The notes: a model not told the origin generated them from the sequence alone. Shown: positions 1 through 9,518, numbered from the stretch's first letter. The stretch: DNA of 64,000 nt from UBA11606 sp964504305 (GCA_964504305.1 CAZDEB010000002.1:356899-420898); one strand, 5' to 3'. Program-made: numbers and translations.

Positions 1-975
1 ATCACCCGCCGAGACCAACATGTCGCCACGGCTCACATCGATCTCGTCAGTCAACGTTACGGTCACGGCGCGGCCGGGCCCGGCAATGTCGAGGTCGCCG
101 TCGAATGTGACGATTCGATCGACAGTCGACGTCATGGCCGATGGCAGGCTCTTGACCACGTCTCCCGGACGCAGAAGTCCGGCCGCGATCGTGCCCGCGA
201 AACCTCGAAAGTCGAGATCGGGGCGGGTGACCATCTGAACCGGCAACCGCAGACGTTCCACGTCGATGCCGGTTTCGATATCGACCGTCTCGAGGTGCTC
301 CATGAGCGTTGGCCCGTCGAACCACGACAAGTTGTCGCCGGCCTCAACAACGTTGTCGCCAAGGAGAGCCGACATTGGCAGGAACACGGGTTCTTGCCCG
401 CCCAGGGGCTCGGCGAACTCGCGGAACTCGTCGCAAATCTCGTCGAAGCGTGACTCCGACCATTCGGCGAGGTCCATCTTGTTGACGGCGACCACAATAT
501 TTTCGATCCCCAACAAACTGGCGATGTAGGTGTGACGTCGGGTCTGGGTAATCACGCCGTGGCGGGCGTCAACCAAGATGATGGCCAGCCCACAAGTCGA
601 TGCTCCCGTGACCATGTTGCGGGTGTACTGCTCGTGGCCCGGCGTATCGGCGATGATGAACTTTCGCCTGGCCGTCGAGAAGTACCGGTAGGCAACGTCG
701 ATGGTGATGCCTTGCTCGCGTTCGGCCTTGAGGCCGTCCATCAGCAGCGCCAGGTCGACCTCTTCGCCCGCCGAACCTTGAGTTGTGGAGTCGGCTTCGA
801 GGGTGGCGAGTTGGTCCTCGTAGATCATCTTTGAGTCGTGCAGTAGACGCCCGATGAGTGTCGATTTGCCGTCGTCAACGCTTCCACACGTGAGGAACCG
901 TAGAAGGTCCTTTCGCTCGTGCTCGGCCAGATACGCCTCGATGTCGGTAGCTATGAGCTCGGATTGGTGGCTCAT
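1..975 (-). CDS. cysN: Sulfate adenylyltransferase subunit 1 (CysN), 3' end cut by window
   Basis: GTPase subunit of ATP sulfurylase, which drives formation of adenosine 5'-phosphosulfate from sulfate and ATP. 325 codons are visible; the frame is open to base 1. I translated the reverse strand: the P-loop GSVDDGKST lies at residues 31-39, followed by the G3 motif DTPGHEQY and the G4 motif NKMD, then the start of a beta-barrel domain. The ATG at 975 shares one base with the cysD stop (TAATG), so the two are translationally coupled. Start and family are clear; whether an APS-kinase (CysC) domain follows cannot be seen. Confidence 0.96.
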   Translation of the reverse strand, partial: MSHQSELIATDIEAYLAEHERKDLLRFLTCGSVDDGKSTLIGRLLHDSKMIYEDQLATLEADSTTQGSAGEEVDLALLMDGLKAEREQGITIDVAYRYFSTARRKFIIADTPGHEQYTRNMVTGASTCGLAIILVDARHGVITQTRRHTYIASLLGIENIVVAVNKMDLAEWSESRFDEICDEFREFAEPLGGQEPVFLPMSALLGDNVVEAGDNLSWFDGPTLMEHLETVDIETGIDVERLRLPVQMVTRPDLDFRGFAGTIAAGLLRPGDVVKSLPSAMTSTVDRIVTFDGDLDIAGPGRAVTVTLTDEIDVSRGDMLVSAGD

Positions 976-1925
976 TAGAAGTACCCCTCGCGCTTCTTTT
1001 CTTCCATCGAACCAGATTGGTCGTAGTCGATGACGCGCCCCTCACGTTCGGAGCGCGTGGCCAGCAGCATCTCTTGGATGATCTCTGGCATGGTCGTAGC
1101 CGTTGATTCGACGGCGCCCGAAAGCGGATAGCAGCCGAGGGTACGGAACCGTACCCACCGCATCTCCGATTCTTCGCCCGGTTCGAACTGAAACCGCTCG
1201 TCGTCGACCATTATCAGTACCCCATTACGCTCCACGACGGGTCGTTGGGCCGAGTAGTAGAGCGGAACGATCGGGATTTGCTCGAGGTGGATGTACTGCC
1301 AAACGTCGAGTTCGGTCCAGTTGCTGATCGGGAAAACTCGAATGCTCTCGCCGCGGTTGACCCGGCCGTTGTAAAGACTCCATAGTTCGGGACGCTGATT
1401 CTTGGGATCCCAGCGGTGATGCTTGTCGCGAAAACTGAACACCCGTTCCTTGGCCCGCGACTTCTCTTCGTCGCGTCGTGCGCCCCCGAACGCGGCATCG
1501 AACCCCCCGGCGTCGAGCGCTTGTTTGAGGGCCTGGGTCTTCATGATGTCGGTGTAGTTCTTCGACCCATGATCGAAAGGGTTGATCCCCTGGGCGACGC
1601 CATCGGCATTCGTGTGGGTGAGCAGTTCGAAGCCGATCTCTGTGGCCATCCGTTCTCGAAACGCGATCATCTCTCGGAACTTCCAAGTGGTGTCAACATG
1701 CAAAAGCGGGAACGGGATACGTCCCGGGAAGAACGCTTTACGGGCCAGGTGCAACAACACCGAAGAGTCCTTGCCTATCGAGTAGAGCATCACCGGACGC
1801 TCAAACTGGGCAACTACCTCGCGGAGTATCTCGATGCTCTCCGCCTCGAGTGCGTTGAGATGGGTTAGCCGCACCTGGTCCAGGGGGCTCTCAACGGATC
1901 CGCCAATTTCTTGCGCTGCGCTCAT
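975..1925 (-). CDS. cysD: Sulfate adenylyltransferase subunit 2 (CysD)
   Basis: Catalytic PP-loop ATP pyrophosphatase subunit of ATP sulfurylase, 316 residues, the usual family length. The PP-loop SIGKDSS is at residues 49-55, followed by HVDTTWKF and the GGARRDEEKSRAKER substrate-binding segment. The C-terminus GSMEEKKREGYF is typical of the family. It is the first gene of a cysDN operon and overlaps cysN by one base. The 170 bp upstream, shared with the divergent gene at 2096, contains no riboswitch I recognise. Confidence 0.97.
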   Translation of the reverse strand: MSAAQEIGGSVESPLDQVRLTHLNALEAESIEILREVVAQFERPVMLYSIGKDSSVLLHLARKAFFPGRIPFPLLHVDTTWKFREMIAFRERMATEIGFELLTHTNADGVAQGINPFDHGSKNYTDIMKTQALKQALDAGGFDAAFGGARRDEEKSRAKERVFSFRDKHHRWDPKNQRPELWSLYNGRVNRGESIRVFPISNWTELDVWQYIHLEQIPIVPLYYSAQRPVVERNGVLIMVDDERFQFEPGEESEMRWVRFRTLGCYPLSGAVESTATTMPEIIQEMLLATRSEREGRVIDYDQSGSMEEKKREGYF

Positions 1926-2095
1926 CGACGCGACAGTAGTCGGCCGCGACTCCGCGCCGGTGGCTCTCAGGCATCACCGCTCGGCCGGCGTCGCCGGGAC
2001 CGACTCGAAGCTCCCACAGGCGACAAGACGTCTGCTCGACGCAGGTGGCAGGCCCAGTAGCATCGAGACGTTCGATTTCGACAGTCGGAGAACCG

Positions 2096-2686
2096 ATGCC
2101 ACAACCGCAGGTCCGCAAAATCCAACTCGATACGCAGCGAGTATTCGAAGCAGGCGGCCGGCCCTTGGCTCGACCCCATCGAAGCGGGTCGATTGCCGCC
2201 GTGGTCGCCAATCCATTCGTCGGACGATTCGCCGAAGAAGCCGAGCTCACTGTCTGGATGACCGATCTACAACCGCTCGCCGACGAGATGTCGTTGGAGC
2301 TTCGAGACGCTCTGACCGACTCCGAGTACGAGATTCACAGCTACGGCAAAGGGGCAATAGCCGGAGTCGACTCAGAACTCGAGGTGGCCGCTTCGTGGCA
2401 CGTGCCCGGCGGACAGTCGCTTCGCAACGCCCTCGACTCGCCCAAGGCCATGGTGCCGGCCGCCAAGAAGGTCGGTCCCCTCGGCTGCCAACTCGACGTC
2501 CCGCTCGTCTACATCCATGCGTCGTATTTGCGGTCGCACTACGACACCCAGCCGGTGGTCGTTGCCGATGGCCCGAGACCAAACGAGCTGGTCTATGCGG
2601 TGGTGATGTCGACCGGCGAACGTCCCCACGCCCGCATTTCTGGCTTCACCATCGACGATGTAGACGGGTCCGACGGGCTGCGTTAG
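2096..2686 (+). CDS. Amino acid synthesis family protein (DUF1185/PF06684)
   Basis: 196-residue protein of the poorly characterised 'amino acid synthesis' family. Matching landmarks are VRKIQLDTQRVFEAGG near the N-terminus, AAVVANPFVGRF, EIHSYGKGAIAGVDSELE, GCQLDVPLVYIHASYLRSHY and the C-terminal GERPHARI. I chose the ATG at 2096 because GGAG lies just upstream and family members begin with a similar x-Q-x-RKI sequence; an in-frame ATG at 2045 would add 17 unlikely residues. It lies 12 bp before rimK, suggesting co-transcription. The biochemical role is not established. Confidence 0.85.
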   Translation: MPQPQVRKIQLDTQRVFEAGGRPLARPHRSGSIAAVVANPFVGRFAEEAELTVWMTDLQPLADEMSLELRDALTDSEYEIHSYGKGAIAGVDSELEVAASWHVPGGQSLRNALDSPKAMVPAAKKVGPLGCQLDVPLVYIHASYLRSHYDTQPVVVADGPRPNELVYAVVMSTGERPHARISGFTIDDVDGSDGLR

Positions 2687-2698
2687 GTTCGCTCGCCT

Positions 2699-3907
2699 AT
2701 GAAGCTTGCCATCTTGTCGAGAGCGCCTCGGTCCTACAGCACCCAGCGCCTAGCCGCGGCCGCTACCGACCGGGGCTACGATCCCCATGTCCTCGACACA
2801 CTGCGATTCGCCATCGACCTTTCGCGAGACGAACCAGACCTTCAATACCGAGGGCGACCGATCCAAGACTACGACGCGGTTCTCCCCCGGATCGGAGCCT
2901 CCATCACCTTCTTCGGACTGGCCGTGGTACGCCAGTTCGAGCAGATGGATGTGTACACGCCCAGCCCATCAAACGGCATCGCCAACTCCCGCGACAAGCT
3001 TCGGTCCATTCAGATTCTCTCACGGCACGACGTCGCAATCCCCGAGACCACATTCGTCCGCGACCGAGCCGACGTGCTCCCGGCCATCGAGCGGGTCGGC
3101 GGCGCGCCGGTGGTGATCAAACTCCTCGAGGGCACTCAAGGAATCGGCGTCATCCTCGCTCCCGACAAAAAGGTCGCCGAGGCCGTAATCGAAACCCTCC
3201 AAAGCACCCGTCACAACGTTCTGATCCAGCGATTCGTCGCCGAGAGCCGCGGCCGCGATGTCAGGGCGCTGGTTATCGGCAACCATGTGGTTGCCGCGAT
3301 GCGGCGAGTGGCCAAGGGGGACGAGTTTCGATCCAACGTGCACCGCGGTGGCAGCGTCGAAGCCGTCGATCTCGACGACGAATACAAAGAAGTTGCCGTA
3401 AAGGCCGCGCAGATAATGGGACTCCGAGTCGCCGGTGTCGACATGCTCGAATCCAACGACGGCCCCGTAGTAATGGAAGTCAACTCGTCGCCGGGATTCG
3501 AAGGGATCGAGCGAGCTACCGAACTCGACGTGGCGGGCGCCATCATCGACTACGTCGCCGAGCAGGTTGCGTTTCCCGAAGTCGATGTTCGCCAACGGCT
3601 CAGCGTGTCGGCTGGCTACGGCGTCGTAGAACTCAGCATCAACGATGGAGCGGCCCTACTGAAGAGCGGAACAACCATTGGCGAGTTGCGCGATCAAGAC
3701 ATCAGCATCTTGACTCTTCACCGTGGCACCACCGTGATCCCCAACCCTCACAACGACCGCCAAATCGAAGTCGACGACAGGCTGTTGTGTTTCGGGCCGT
3801 TCGCAACCCTGCGAGATCTTGTCCCCGCTCGCCGACGACGACCTCGCCGACGTATGCAACCCCTACCCGACGAGCCGATCCCCGATCCGGCCAACGAATC
3901 CAGCTGA
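2699..3907 (+). CDS. rimK: RimK-type ATP-grasp ligase with C-terminal RCK_C (TrkA-C) domain
   Basis: ATP-dependent alpha-L-glutamate ligase of the RimK/LysX type, 402 residues. A pre-ATP-grasp domain (1-95) is followed by an ATP-grasp fold (about 96-290) with the nucleotide-binding stretch VVIKLLEGTQGIGV (138-151) and metal-binding VVMEVNSSPGFEG (257-269). Residues about 303-375 look like an RCK_C domain, with GTTIGEL, a short basic turn, and DDRLLCFGP. The tail (376-402) is Arg/Pro-rich and probably disordered. E. coli RimK (about 300 aa) lacks the extra domain; RCK_C domains bind small ligands, so allosteric control is an inference. The stop overlaps the next ATG (TGATG). The acceptor protein or peptide is unknown. 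Confidence 0.88.
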   Translation: MKLAILSRAPRSYSTQRLAAAATDRGYDPHVLDTLRFAIDLSRDEPDLQYRGRPIQDYDAVLPRIGASITFFGLAVVRQFEQMDVYTPSPSNGIANSRDKLRSIQILSRHDVAIPETTFVRDRADVLPAIERVGGAPVVIKLLEGTQGIGVILAPDKKVAEAVIETLQSTRHNVLIQRFVAESRGRDVRALVIGNHVVAAMRRVAKGDEFRSNVHRGGSVEAVDLDDEYKEVAVKAAQIMGLRVAGVDMLESNDGPVVMEVNSSPGFEGIERATELDVAGAIIDYVAEQVAFPEVDVRQRLSVSAGYGVVELSINDGAALLKSGTTIGELRDQDISILTLHRGTTVIPNPHNDRQIEVDDRLLCFGPFATLRDLVPARRRRPRRRMQPLPDEPIPDPANESS

Positions 3908-4875
3908 TGGCCCCCCGCCGACCCGCCTTCGAAATCGCCGGCACCGACGCCCCGCCCGGCAAACGCACCCAAACCGAAATCCCGATCGCTCGTCTCATGT
4001 CGGGCACGCCGGTCGCCATACCCGTAATCGTCCTGCACGGGCGTCAAGACGGCCCTACCGTCTGGCTCAACGCCGCGACTCACGGCGACGAGATCGGTGG
4101 GGTGGAGATCATTCGCCAAGTGCTAGCGGGCCTCGACCCTCGATCACTTCGCGGCACCCTTGTCGCTGTTCCGATCGTCAACGTCCATGGCTTCAACTCT
4201 GGCGAGCGCTACCTGCCCGACCGCCGCGATCTCAACCGCGCGTTTCCCGGCTCGGCCAGAGGGTCTCTTGCCGCTCGGGTTGCTCACCTCATGATGACTG
4301 AGGTCGTGAGCCGATGCGAACTCGGCATCGACCTTCACACCGGGTCCGACCACCGCACCAACTTGCCGCAGATCCGCGCCGACCTCGCCGATCCCCAAAC
4401 CCGGACACTAGCCAAAGTCTTCGGCGCCCCGGTCGCGATCCATTCGCGAACGCGGGACGGCTCGCTTCGCGAGGCCGCCACCGACCGAGGCGCGACCTGC
4501 CTGCTGTACGAGGGGGGCGAGGCCATGCGCTTCGACCGACCGGCTATCAACGCCGGCGTTGCGGGAGTCCGGCGGGTCCTGCGACACGTCGAAATGGTCG
4601 ATGACCCCATCGATCCAGGAGCGCCGACAAAGTTCTCTCGAACCACCAAGTGGGTCAGGGCAGCCAAGAGCGGGATAGTCGACTGTTCTCTGGATCTGGG
4701 CGAAGAAGTCGACAAGGGCCAAGAACTCGGCTTGCTTCGCGATCCGTTCGGCAAGCGACTCGGGCGTCTCTCGGCGCCGTTCGATGGGATTGTGATCGGT
4801 AAAAGCCAACACCCGCTGGTGAACCGGGGCGATGCCGTCCTACATGTAGCGTCGCTCGACGATCCCGACCAGTAG
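3907..4875 (+). CDS. Succinylglutamate desuccinylase/aspartoacylase family protein
   Basis: Zinc carboxypeptidase-like amidohydrolase of the AstE/AspA family, 322 residues. The first zinc motif is HGDE (H59, E62), the second zinc ligand is H144 in IDLHTGSD, and a candidate catalytic Glu lies in LLYEGGEA. A C-terminal lipoyl-like beta-sandwich (about 235-315) carries G-x-V-D-C-S-x-D-x-G-E-E-V-x-K-G. The start is the ATG in the TGATG overlap with rimK; the frame is open far upstream but that part overlaps two real genes. RimK with an AstE-like partner is a recurrent pairing: one adds glutamate-like residues, the other could remove an acyl or aminoacyl group. Substrate unknown. Confidence 0.88.
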   Translation: MAPRRPAFEIAGTDAPPGKRTQTEIPIARLMSGTPVAIPVIVLHGRQDGPTVWLNAATHGDEIGGVEIIRQVLAGLDPRSLRGTLVAVPIVNVHGFNSGERYLPDRRDLNRAFPGSARGSLAARVAHLMMTEVVSRCELGIDLHTGSDHRTNLPQIRADLADPQTRTLAKVFGAPVAIHSRTRDGSLREAATDRGATCLLYEGGEAMRFDRPAINAGVAGVRRVLRHVEMVDDPIDPGAPTKFSRTTKWVRAAKSGIVDCSLDLGEEVDKGQELGLLRDPFGKRLGRLSAPFDGIVIGKSQHPLVNRGDAVLHVASLDDPDQ

Positions 4876-4897
4876 CCGATCGACCGGAAGCTCTCAG

Positions 4898-4911
4898 AAC
4901 CCGAACGGGTT
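4898..4911 (+). other. Small hairpin just before the DUF3179 gene
   Basis: Perfect 6-bp inverted repeat (AACCCG / CGGGTT) around a 2-base AA loop, 9 bp before the ATG at 4920. It could be a weak terminator of the rimK operon or could affect initiation of the next gene. It is short enough to be chance. Confidence 0.3.
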
Positions 4912-4919
4912 GCTGTTGA

Positions 4920-5912
4920 ATGCAAGCCGTTCGTTTGATCACCGCTCTGGTTCTCGTTGCTTCGGCGTGTGCCAACGGCGAGAGCTCAACACCAGCGGCT
5001 GATGGTGCGGTCCGGTCGGTTCCGCTCGAGGAGATTCACTTCGACACATTCGACGGCGGATCGGTGTCACTAGCAGACGCAACCCCAGAGCTGATAGCGC
5101 GGCTTCTCGACAAGATCCCGCCCATCGACGAACCCACCTACGAGCCAGTCGGCGACGCTCGATGGCTGTCGCGCGACGATGTGATCCTCGGATTCGTGGA
5201 TCGATCGGGCCACGCCTGGGCTTATCCGGTGAAGATCATGAACTTCCACGAAATCGTCAGCGACACTCTTGACGGTCAACCGATTCTGATCACCTATTGC
5301 CCCTTGTGCGGGAGCGGGATTGTTTTTGACAGGACAGTTTTGAGTGTCACGGGCGAGTCCGAAGTTCTGAAGTTCTCCAACACCAGCGCGCTTTATCAAA
5401 ACGACATGGTGATGGTCGACCGTTCGAGCGGTTCTTACTGGTGGCAAGTGACAGGGTCGGCAATTGTGGGTTCGCGTACCGGCGATCAACTCACAGTGTT
5501 GCCAGCGCAGATGTCGTTGTGGGGCGACTGGCTAGATGCCCACGCCAACGGGCAGGTTTTACAGCGTCCCACCGCCCTCGACTATTCAAGAGACCCCTTC
5601 GTCGGTTATGCAGAAACGATCACCGAACGGGGCACACCGTTCCCCGTCTCGCCGCCGGTGCTCGAGGACGCCCGACTCGACCCTGGTTCAATCGTGGTCG
5701 CCATCGACTCGACCACTGGGGTTGTGGCGTGGCCGGTCATGCCACCACGAACCATCCAGGTCGATATCGATGAGGGTCGACTCGAAATTGTCACCACCTC
5801 CGTGGGCGCAACAATGACCGACCTAGCAACCGGCGCGTCGGTACCATCACGAACCACCCTCTGGTTTGCCCTGGTCGCGGCGTTCCCCGACCTGGTGCTT
5901 GGTGCCGACTAG
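4920..5912 (+). CDS. DUF3179 domain lipoprotein
   Basis: Predicted exported lipoprotein of 330 residues. A hydrophobic signal ends in the lipobox ASAC (Cys17). The DUF3179 domain follows, with WAYPVKIMNFHEIVSD and the diagnostic TYCPLCGSG (C127, C130), then SGSYWWQ and a Pro-rich C-terminus. The family has no firmly assigned reaction; the paired cysteines suggest metal or redox chemistry. The stop codon overlaps the stop of the convergent amidase gene by two bases. Confidence 0.9.
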   Translation: MQAVRLITALVLVASACANGESSTPAADGAVRSVPLEEIHFDTFDGGSVSLADATPELIARLLDKIPPIDEPTYEPVGDARWLSRDDVILGFVDRSGHAWAYPVKIMNFHEIVSDTLDGQPILITYCPLCGSGIVFDRTVLSVTGESEVLKFSNTSALYQNDMVMVDRSSGSYWWQVTGSAIVGSRTGDQLTVLPAQMSLWGDWLDAHANGQVLQRPTALDYSRDPFVGYAETITERGTPFPVSPPVLEDARLDPGSIVVAIDSTTGVVAWPVMPPRTIQVDIDEGRLEIVTTSVGATMTDLATGASVPSRTTLWFALVAAFPDLVLGAD

Positions 5913-7306
5913 ACCCGCGGGTCGATCGGGGTCTGCGTCGCGGTTGCTTTGTCGATTATTTCGGCGACGTCCAGGCATCGAAGATCGCTGAATCGGTCTC
6001 CAATCACCTGGACGCCAACGGGGAGTCCGTCGGCGGTGCCGTGAGGAACTACCGCGGCCGGCAAACCAAGGAAATTGGCGTGTACCACCGGGCGGATGGT
6101 GTCGCTGACCCGATCCAGATCGGTCAAATCGGCGTCGTGTTCAAAGGCCGGAAGGGCCCAGGTGGGCGTGACGATCACGTCGTGATCAGCAAAGAACTGC
6201 GACCATTCGACCTGGATTTCGAATCGTCGAGATTGTAAACGGGTCACCGACTCGAGGGTCGGCATTGTTTGCGCACCGTCAGCCAGGGTGTTGAGCAATC
6301 CCCGAGCATCTTCGCTCATCACCGCGTCGAGAACATCTCGATTTACGACAATGTCTTGCAGCAGCAGTGTCGTCCAGAGGTCAACAATTTCCTCGTAGGC
6401 CGGAGGTTGCACTTCGACAACCTCGTGTCCTGCTGCTTCCAAGACTGTCGCGGCGCTGCGCACCGCATCGACGATCGCGGGATGGGTGTCACCGCCCGGG
6501 GGTGCCGCCAGCACACCGACCCGAATCCGCTCGTCGCGGCCAAGAGCGCCAAGGCGGGCCGGGACGGAAACGGGATCACGACGATCGGCTCCGGCCAGAA
6601 TCTCCAACCCGGCTCTTACATCGGCTACCCGGCGAGCCATCGGCCCTTCGACCGCCATCTGCTGACCCGAGATTCCTGGCGCGGTAGGTGGCACTACCGT
6701 TGCTCGGGCGACCACGCCAGTCGTCGGCTTGATCGAGGCAACGCCACAACAGTGCGCCGGATTACGAAGCGAGCCGCCGATGTCGTTGCCGATTCCGATA
6801 GGACTCATGCCAGTGGCGAGGGCCGCAGCTTCCCCACCGCTGGATCCTCCGGCCGTACGCTCGTGATGCCACGGATTGCGGGTGAGCCCGTGCAAAGACG
6901 ACATCGTGTGGACCCGCAAACCGAGGTCAGGCATGTTGGTGCGCCCGATCGGAATTGCCCCCGCCGCTCGCATACGCGCCACGCTTGGAGCATCGGTCGA
7001 TGCAACCGCGTCGGCCAGCATCGGTACCCCCTGAGTCGTAGGTGTCCCTTCGAGATCGATGTTTTCCTTGACCGTGAACGGCACACCATGCAACCGGCCC
7101 AATGGTTCACCGGCCTCTGCCGCTCGGTCGGCTTCATCGGCCGCGGCCCGAGCCCGATCGTCAAGGCGTCGCACGATCGCGTTTACATCGCCGTTCACGT
7201 CGTCGATTCGACGCAGATGATCGTCGATCACCTCTCTGCTGCTGAGCTCTCCGCTACGGATACATTCCGCCAGATCCAGCGCCGATCGTTGCCAAATTTC
7301 GGTCAT
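5909..7306 (-). CDS. Amidase signature family enzyme
   Basis: 465-residue amidase-signature hydrolase. The Ser-cisSer-Lys triad is visible: K80 in TVKENIDLEGTP, the Ser pair in AGGSSGGEAAA (155/156), and S179 in DIGGSLRNP. Such enzymes hydrolyse linear amides; GatA belongs to the same family, but no GatB or GatC gene is nearby, so this is likely catabolic. It is divergent from the monooxygenase at 7415 with a 108-bp spacer. A second amidase-signature gene lies at 52153. Confidence 0.92.
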   Translation of the reverse strand: MTEIWQRSALDLAECIRSGELSSREVIDDHLRRIDDVNGDVNAIVRRLDDRARAAADEADRAAEAGEPLGRLHGVPFTVKENIDLEGTPTTQGVPMLADAVASTDAPSVARMRAAGAIPIGRTNMPDLGLRVHTMSSLHGLTRNPWHHERTAGGSSGGEAAALATGMSPIGIGNDIGGSLRNPAHCCGVASIKPTTGVVARATVVPPTAPGISGQQMAVEGPMARRVADVRAGLEILAGADRRDPVSVPARLGALGRDERIRVGVLAAPPGGDTHPAIVDAVRSAATVLEAAGHEVVEVQPPAYEEIVDLWTTLLLQDIVVNRDVLDAVMSEDARGLLNTLADGAQTMPTLESVTRLQSRRFEIQVEWSQFFADHDVIVTPTWALPAFEHDADLTDLDRVSDTIRPVVHANFLGLPAAVVPHGTADGLPVGVQVIGDRFSDLRCLDVAEIIDKATATQTPIDPRV

Positions 7307-7414
7307 GGCGGCAGTCTGCCAAAACGGCGGGTCTTGTACCTAAGTAGGCGGACCGACCACCAACCGCGGTCGACGATTCGCGCATTTGTTGATCGAGTCG
7401 CGATACTGACCCTG

Positions 7415-9193
7415 ATGGACTCCGAGCAGCTACGAGCCAAGTATCTCACCGAACGAGACAAGCGATTGCGTGCCGACGGCAACGATCAATACATCGAGCC
7501 GATCGGCACGTTCGCTCACTATCTCGACGACCCCTACGTCGAGTCCGTCGCCCGCGAACCGCTGACCGACCACGTCACCTTCGCCTTCATAGGAGGCGGG
7601 TTCGCCGGGCTGGCCACCGCGGCCGCGCTCGTGCAGGCCGGGGTCACCGATGTGCGGGTGATCGAAAAGGGCGGCGACTTCGGCGGGACGTGGTATTGGA
7701 ACCGTTACCCCGGCGCGCAATGCGACACCGCCTCATTCGTGTACCTGCCTCTTCTCGAGGAAACCGGCCATATGCCGACCGAGAAGTACACTCACGCGCC
7801 CGAAATTCTCGAACACTGCCGTCGTATCGGCAACCACTTTGGCCTGTACGACAACGCCGTCTTCTCCACCGAGGTCACCGGGCTGGAGTGGGATGACAGC
7901 ACGTGTCGTTGGACGATCAGCACCAATCGGGGCGATCAGATGACCGCCAAATACGTGGCTATGGGCACCGGGCCGCTGCATCGCCCCAAGCTCCCCGGCA
8001 TCGCGGGGATAGAGACCTACGAAGGGCACAGCTTTCACACCAGCCGATGGGACTACGACTACACCGGCGGCAACCCGTCCGGCGCCCCGATGGATCAACT
8101 CCGCAACAAGCGAGTCGGCATTATCGGAACCGGCGCGACGTCGGTGCAATGTGTCCCCCAACTGGCGCAGGCTTGCGGCGAGCTGTTTGTGTTTCAGCGC
8201 ACGCCGTCGTCGATCGATGTACGCAACAACCATCCCATCGACCCCGAGTGGTTCGAAACCCTCGAACCCGGATGGCAAGACAAGTGGCTGACCAACTTCA
8301 CCACCCTTCAAACCGGGGGCTTTGCCGACGAAGACCTCGTTATGGACGGTTGGACAGATATCACAAAGCGGATCCGCGACCGGCTGTTCAGCGGACCCAA
8401 CCCGGAGTTCACGCCAGAAGCATTCCAGCGCGCCTATCACGAGTCCGACGACGAGAAGATGGCCGAAATTCGCACTCGCGTAGACAGCATCGTTTCGGAT
8501 CCAGCCACCGCCGAAAGCCTAAAGCCGTGGTACCGCCAACTCTGCAAACGGCCGTGTTTTCACGACGAATATCTCGCAGCGTTCAACGTTGCGGGCACTC
8601 ACCTGGTTGACACCGACGGGCGAGGCGTGACCGCTATCGATGCAGGCGGCGCGTTCGTGGGCGACGATCACTACGACCTGGATTGCATCATCTACGCATC
8701 AGGGTTTGAGGTCGGGACGAGCTTCGCCCGGCGATCAGGATTCGAGACCACCGGCCGCGGCGGCCAAACGCTCTCTGACTACTGGCACGACGGTATGCGC
8801 TCGTTGCACGGCCTTCACGTGTATGGATTTCCGAATCTGTTCATCGTTAGTCCCACTCAAGCGGCCAACCTGATCTCCAACATCCCCCACAATCTCACCG
8901 AAGCCGGGCGAACGATTGCGGCGATCATCGCCCATGCCGAGGACTCCGAGGCCACCACCGTGGAAACAACCCGAGATGCCGAACAGCGATGGCTCGATCA
9001 TTTGATAGCGGGCGGGCGGCGGTTCGGCAACGACGTCACCTGTACCCCGGGCTACTACAACAACGAGGGCCAGATCGACGATGGAGCAGACCAGTTGACC
9101 GGTCTCGGCTACCCCGAAGGACCCGTGGCCTACTTCGAACACATTGCCAAATGGCGTGCGTCGGGCGAGTTCGACGGCTTGGCGATTCGCTAG
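7415..9193 (+). CDS. Flavin-binding Baeyer-Villiger-type monooxygenase
   Basis: 592-residue FAD/NADPH monooxygenase. Two Rossmann motifs are present (GGGFAG at 60-65; GTGATS at 237-242), with the long BVMO signature GGTWYWNRYPGAQCD (89-103) and the BVMO fingerprint from G203 to W211 (GHSFHTSRWD) between them. These enzymes insert oxygen into ketones to give esters or lactones, often in terpenoid or steroid breakdown. The ATG at 7415 fits the family's N-terminal helix; the open frame extends upstream to 6269 but that part overlaps the amidase. Substrate unknown. Confidence 0.93.
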   Translation: MDSEQLRAKYLTERDKRLRADGNDQYIEPIGTFAHYLDDPYVESVAREPLTDHVTFAFIGGGFAGLATAAALVQAGVTDVRVIEKGGDFGGTWYWNRYPGAQCDTASFVYLPLLEETGHMPTEKYTHAPEILEHCRRIGNHFGLYDNAVFSTEVTGLEWDDSTCRWTISTNRGDQMTAKYVAMGTGPLHRPKLPGIAGIETYEGHSFHTSRWDYDYTGGNPSGAPMDQLRNKRVGIIGTGATSVQCVPQLAQACGELFVFQRTPSSIDVRNNHPIDPEWFETLEPGWQDKWLTNFTTLQTGGFADEDLVMDGWTDITKRIRDRLFSGPNPEFTPEAFQRAYHESDDEKMAEIRTRVDSIVSDPATAESLKPWYRQLCKRPCFHDEYLAAFNVAGTHLVDTDGRGVTAIDAGGAFVGDDHYDLDCIIYASGFEVGTSFARRSGFETTGRGGQTLSDYWHDGMRSLHGLHVYGFPNLFIVSPTQAANLISNIPHNLTEAGRTIAAIIAHAEDSEATTVETTRDAEQRWLDHLIAGGRRFGNDVTCTPGYYNNEGQIDDGADQLTGLGYPEGPVAYFEHIAKWRASGEFDGLAIR

Positions 9194-9200
9194 CGCGCCG

Positions 9201-9518
9201 TCAAGCCTTTTTGACGAACTCGGCCTTCACCAACATTGGGCGGCCCTCGACACGGCAGTCAATCTCGTGATCGCCGGCCACCAGTGAGATTCCCTTGATC
9301 TTGGTGCCAGCCTTGAGTTTGCCCGACTTACCTTTGATCTTGAGATCTTTGATCAACGTAACCGTGTCGCCGTTGGCGAGGAGATTGCCGTTGGCATCGC
9401 GGATCTCGCCGAGGTCGTCGGCGCTGGCTGCCCATGTGTGACCACAGGTGCTGCACTCGAGCGTGTCTCCTCCGTCCAAGATGTCGGTCATCGTGCAAAT
9501 CGGGCAGGCGGTATCCAT
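9201..9518 (-). CDS. phnA: PhnA/YjdM-like zinc-ribbon protein
   Basis: 105-residue protein with an N-terminal zinc ribbon (C5, C8, C22, C25) and the C-terminal PhnA domain (DANGNLLANGDTVTLIKDLKIKG...GTKIKGI). Despite the historical name, a direct role in phosphonate use is not established for this family. It converges on the monooxygenase gene with an 8-bp gap. Confidence 0.93.
   Translation of the reverse strand: MDTACPICTMTDILDGGDTLECSTCGHTWAASADDLGEIRDANGNLLANGDTVTLIKDLKIKGKSGKLKAGTKIKGISLVAGDHEIDCRVEGRPMLVKAEFVKKA

Noticed and set aside
1926..2095. Riboswitch upstream of cysD
   Set aside because: I checked the reverse strand for SAM-type and related conserved cores and found none I recognise.
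1834..3906. Long N-terminal extension of the AstE-like protein (1013 codons in all)
   Set aside because: It overlaps two well-supported genes in another frame and has Arg-rich low-quality sequence. The true start is the TGATG at 3907.
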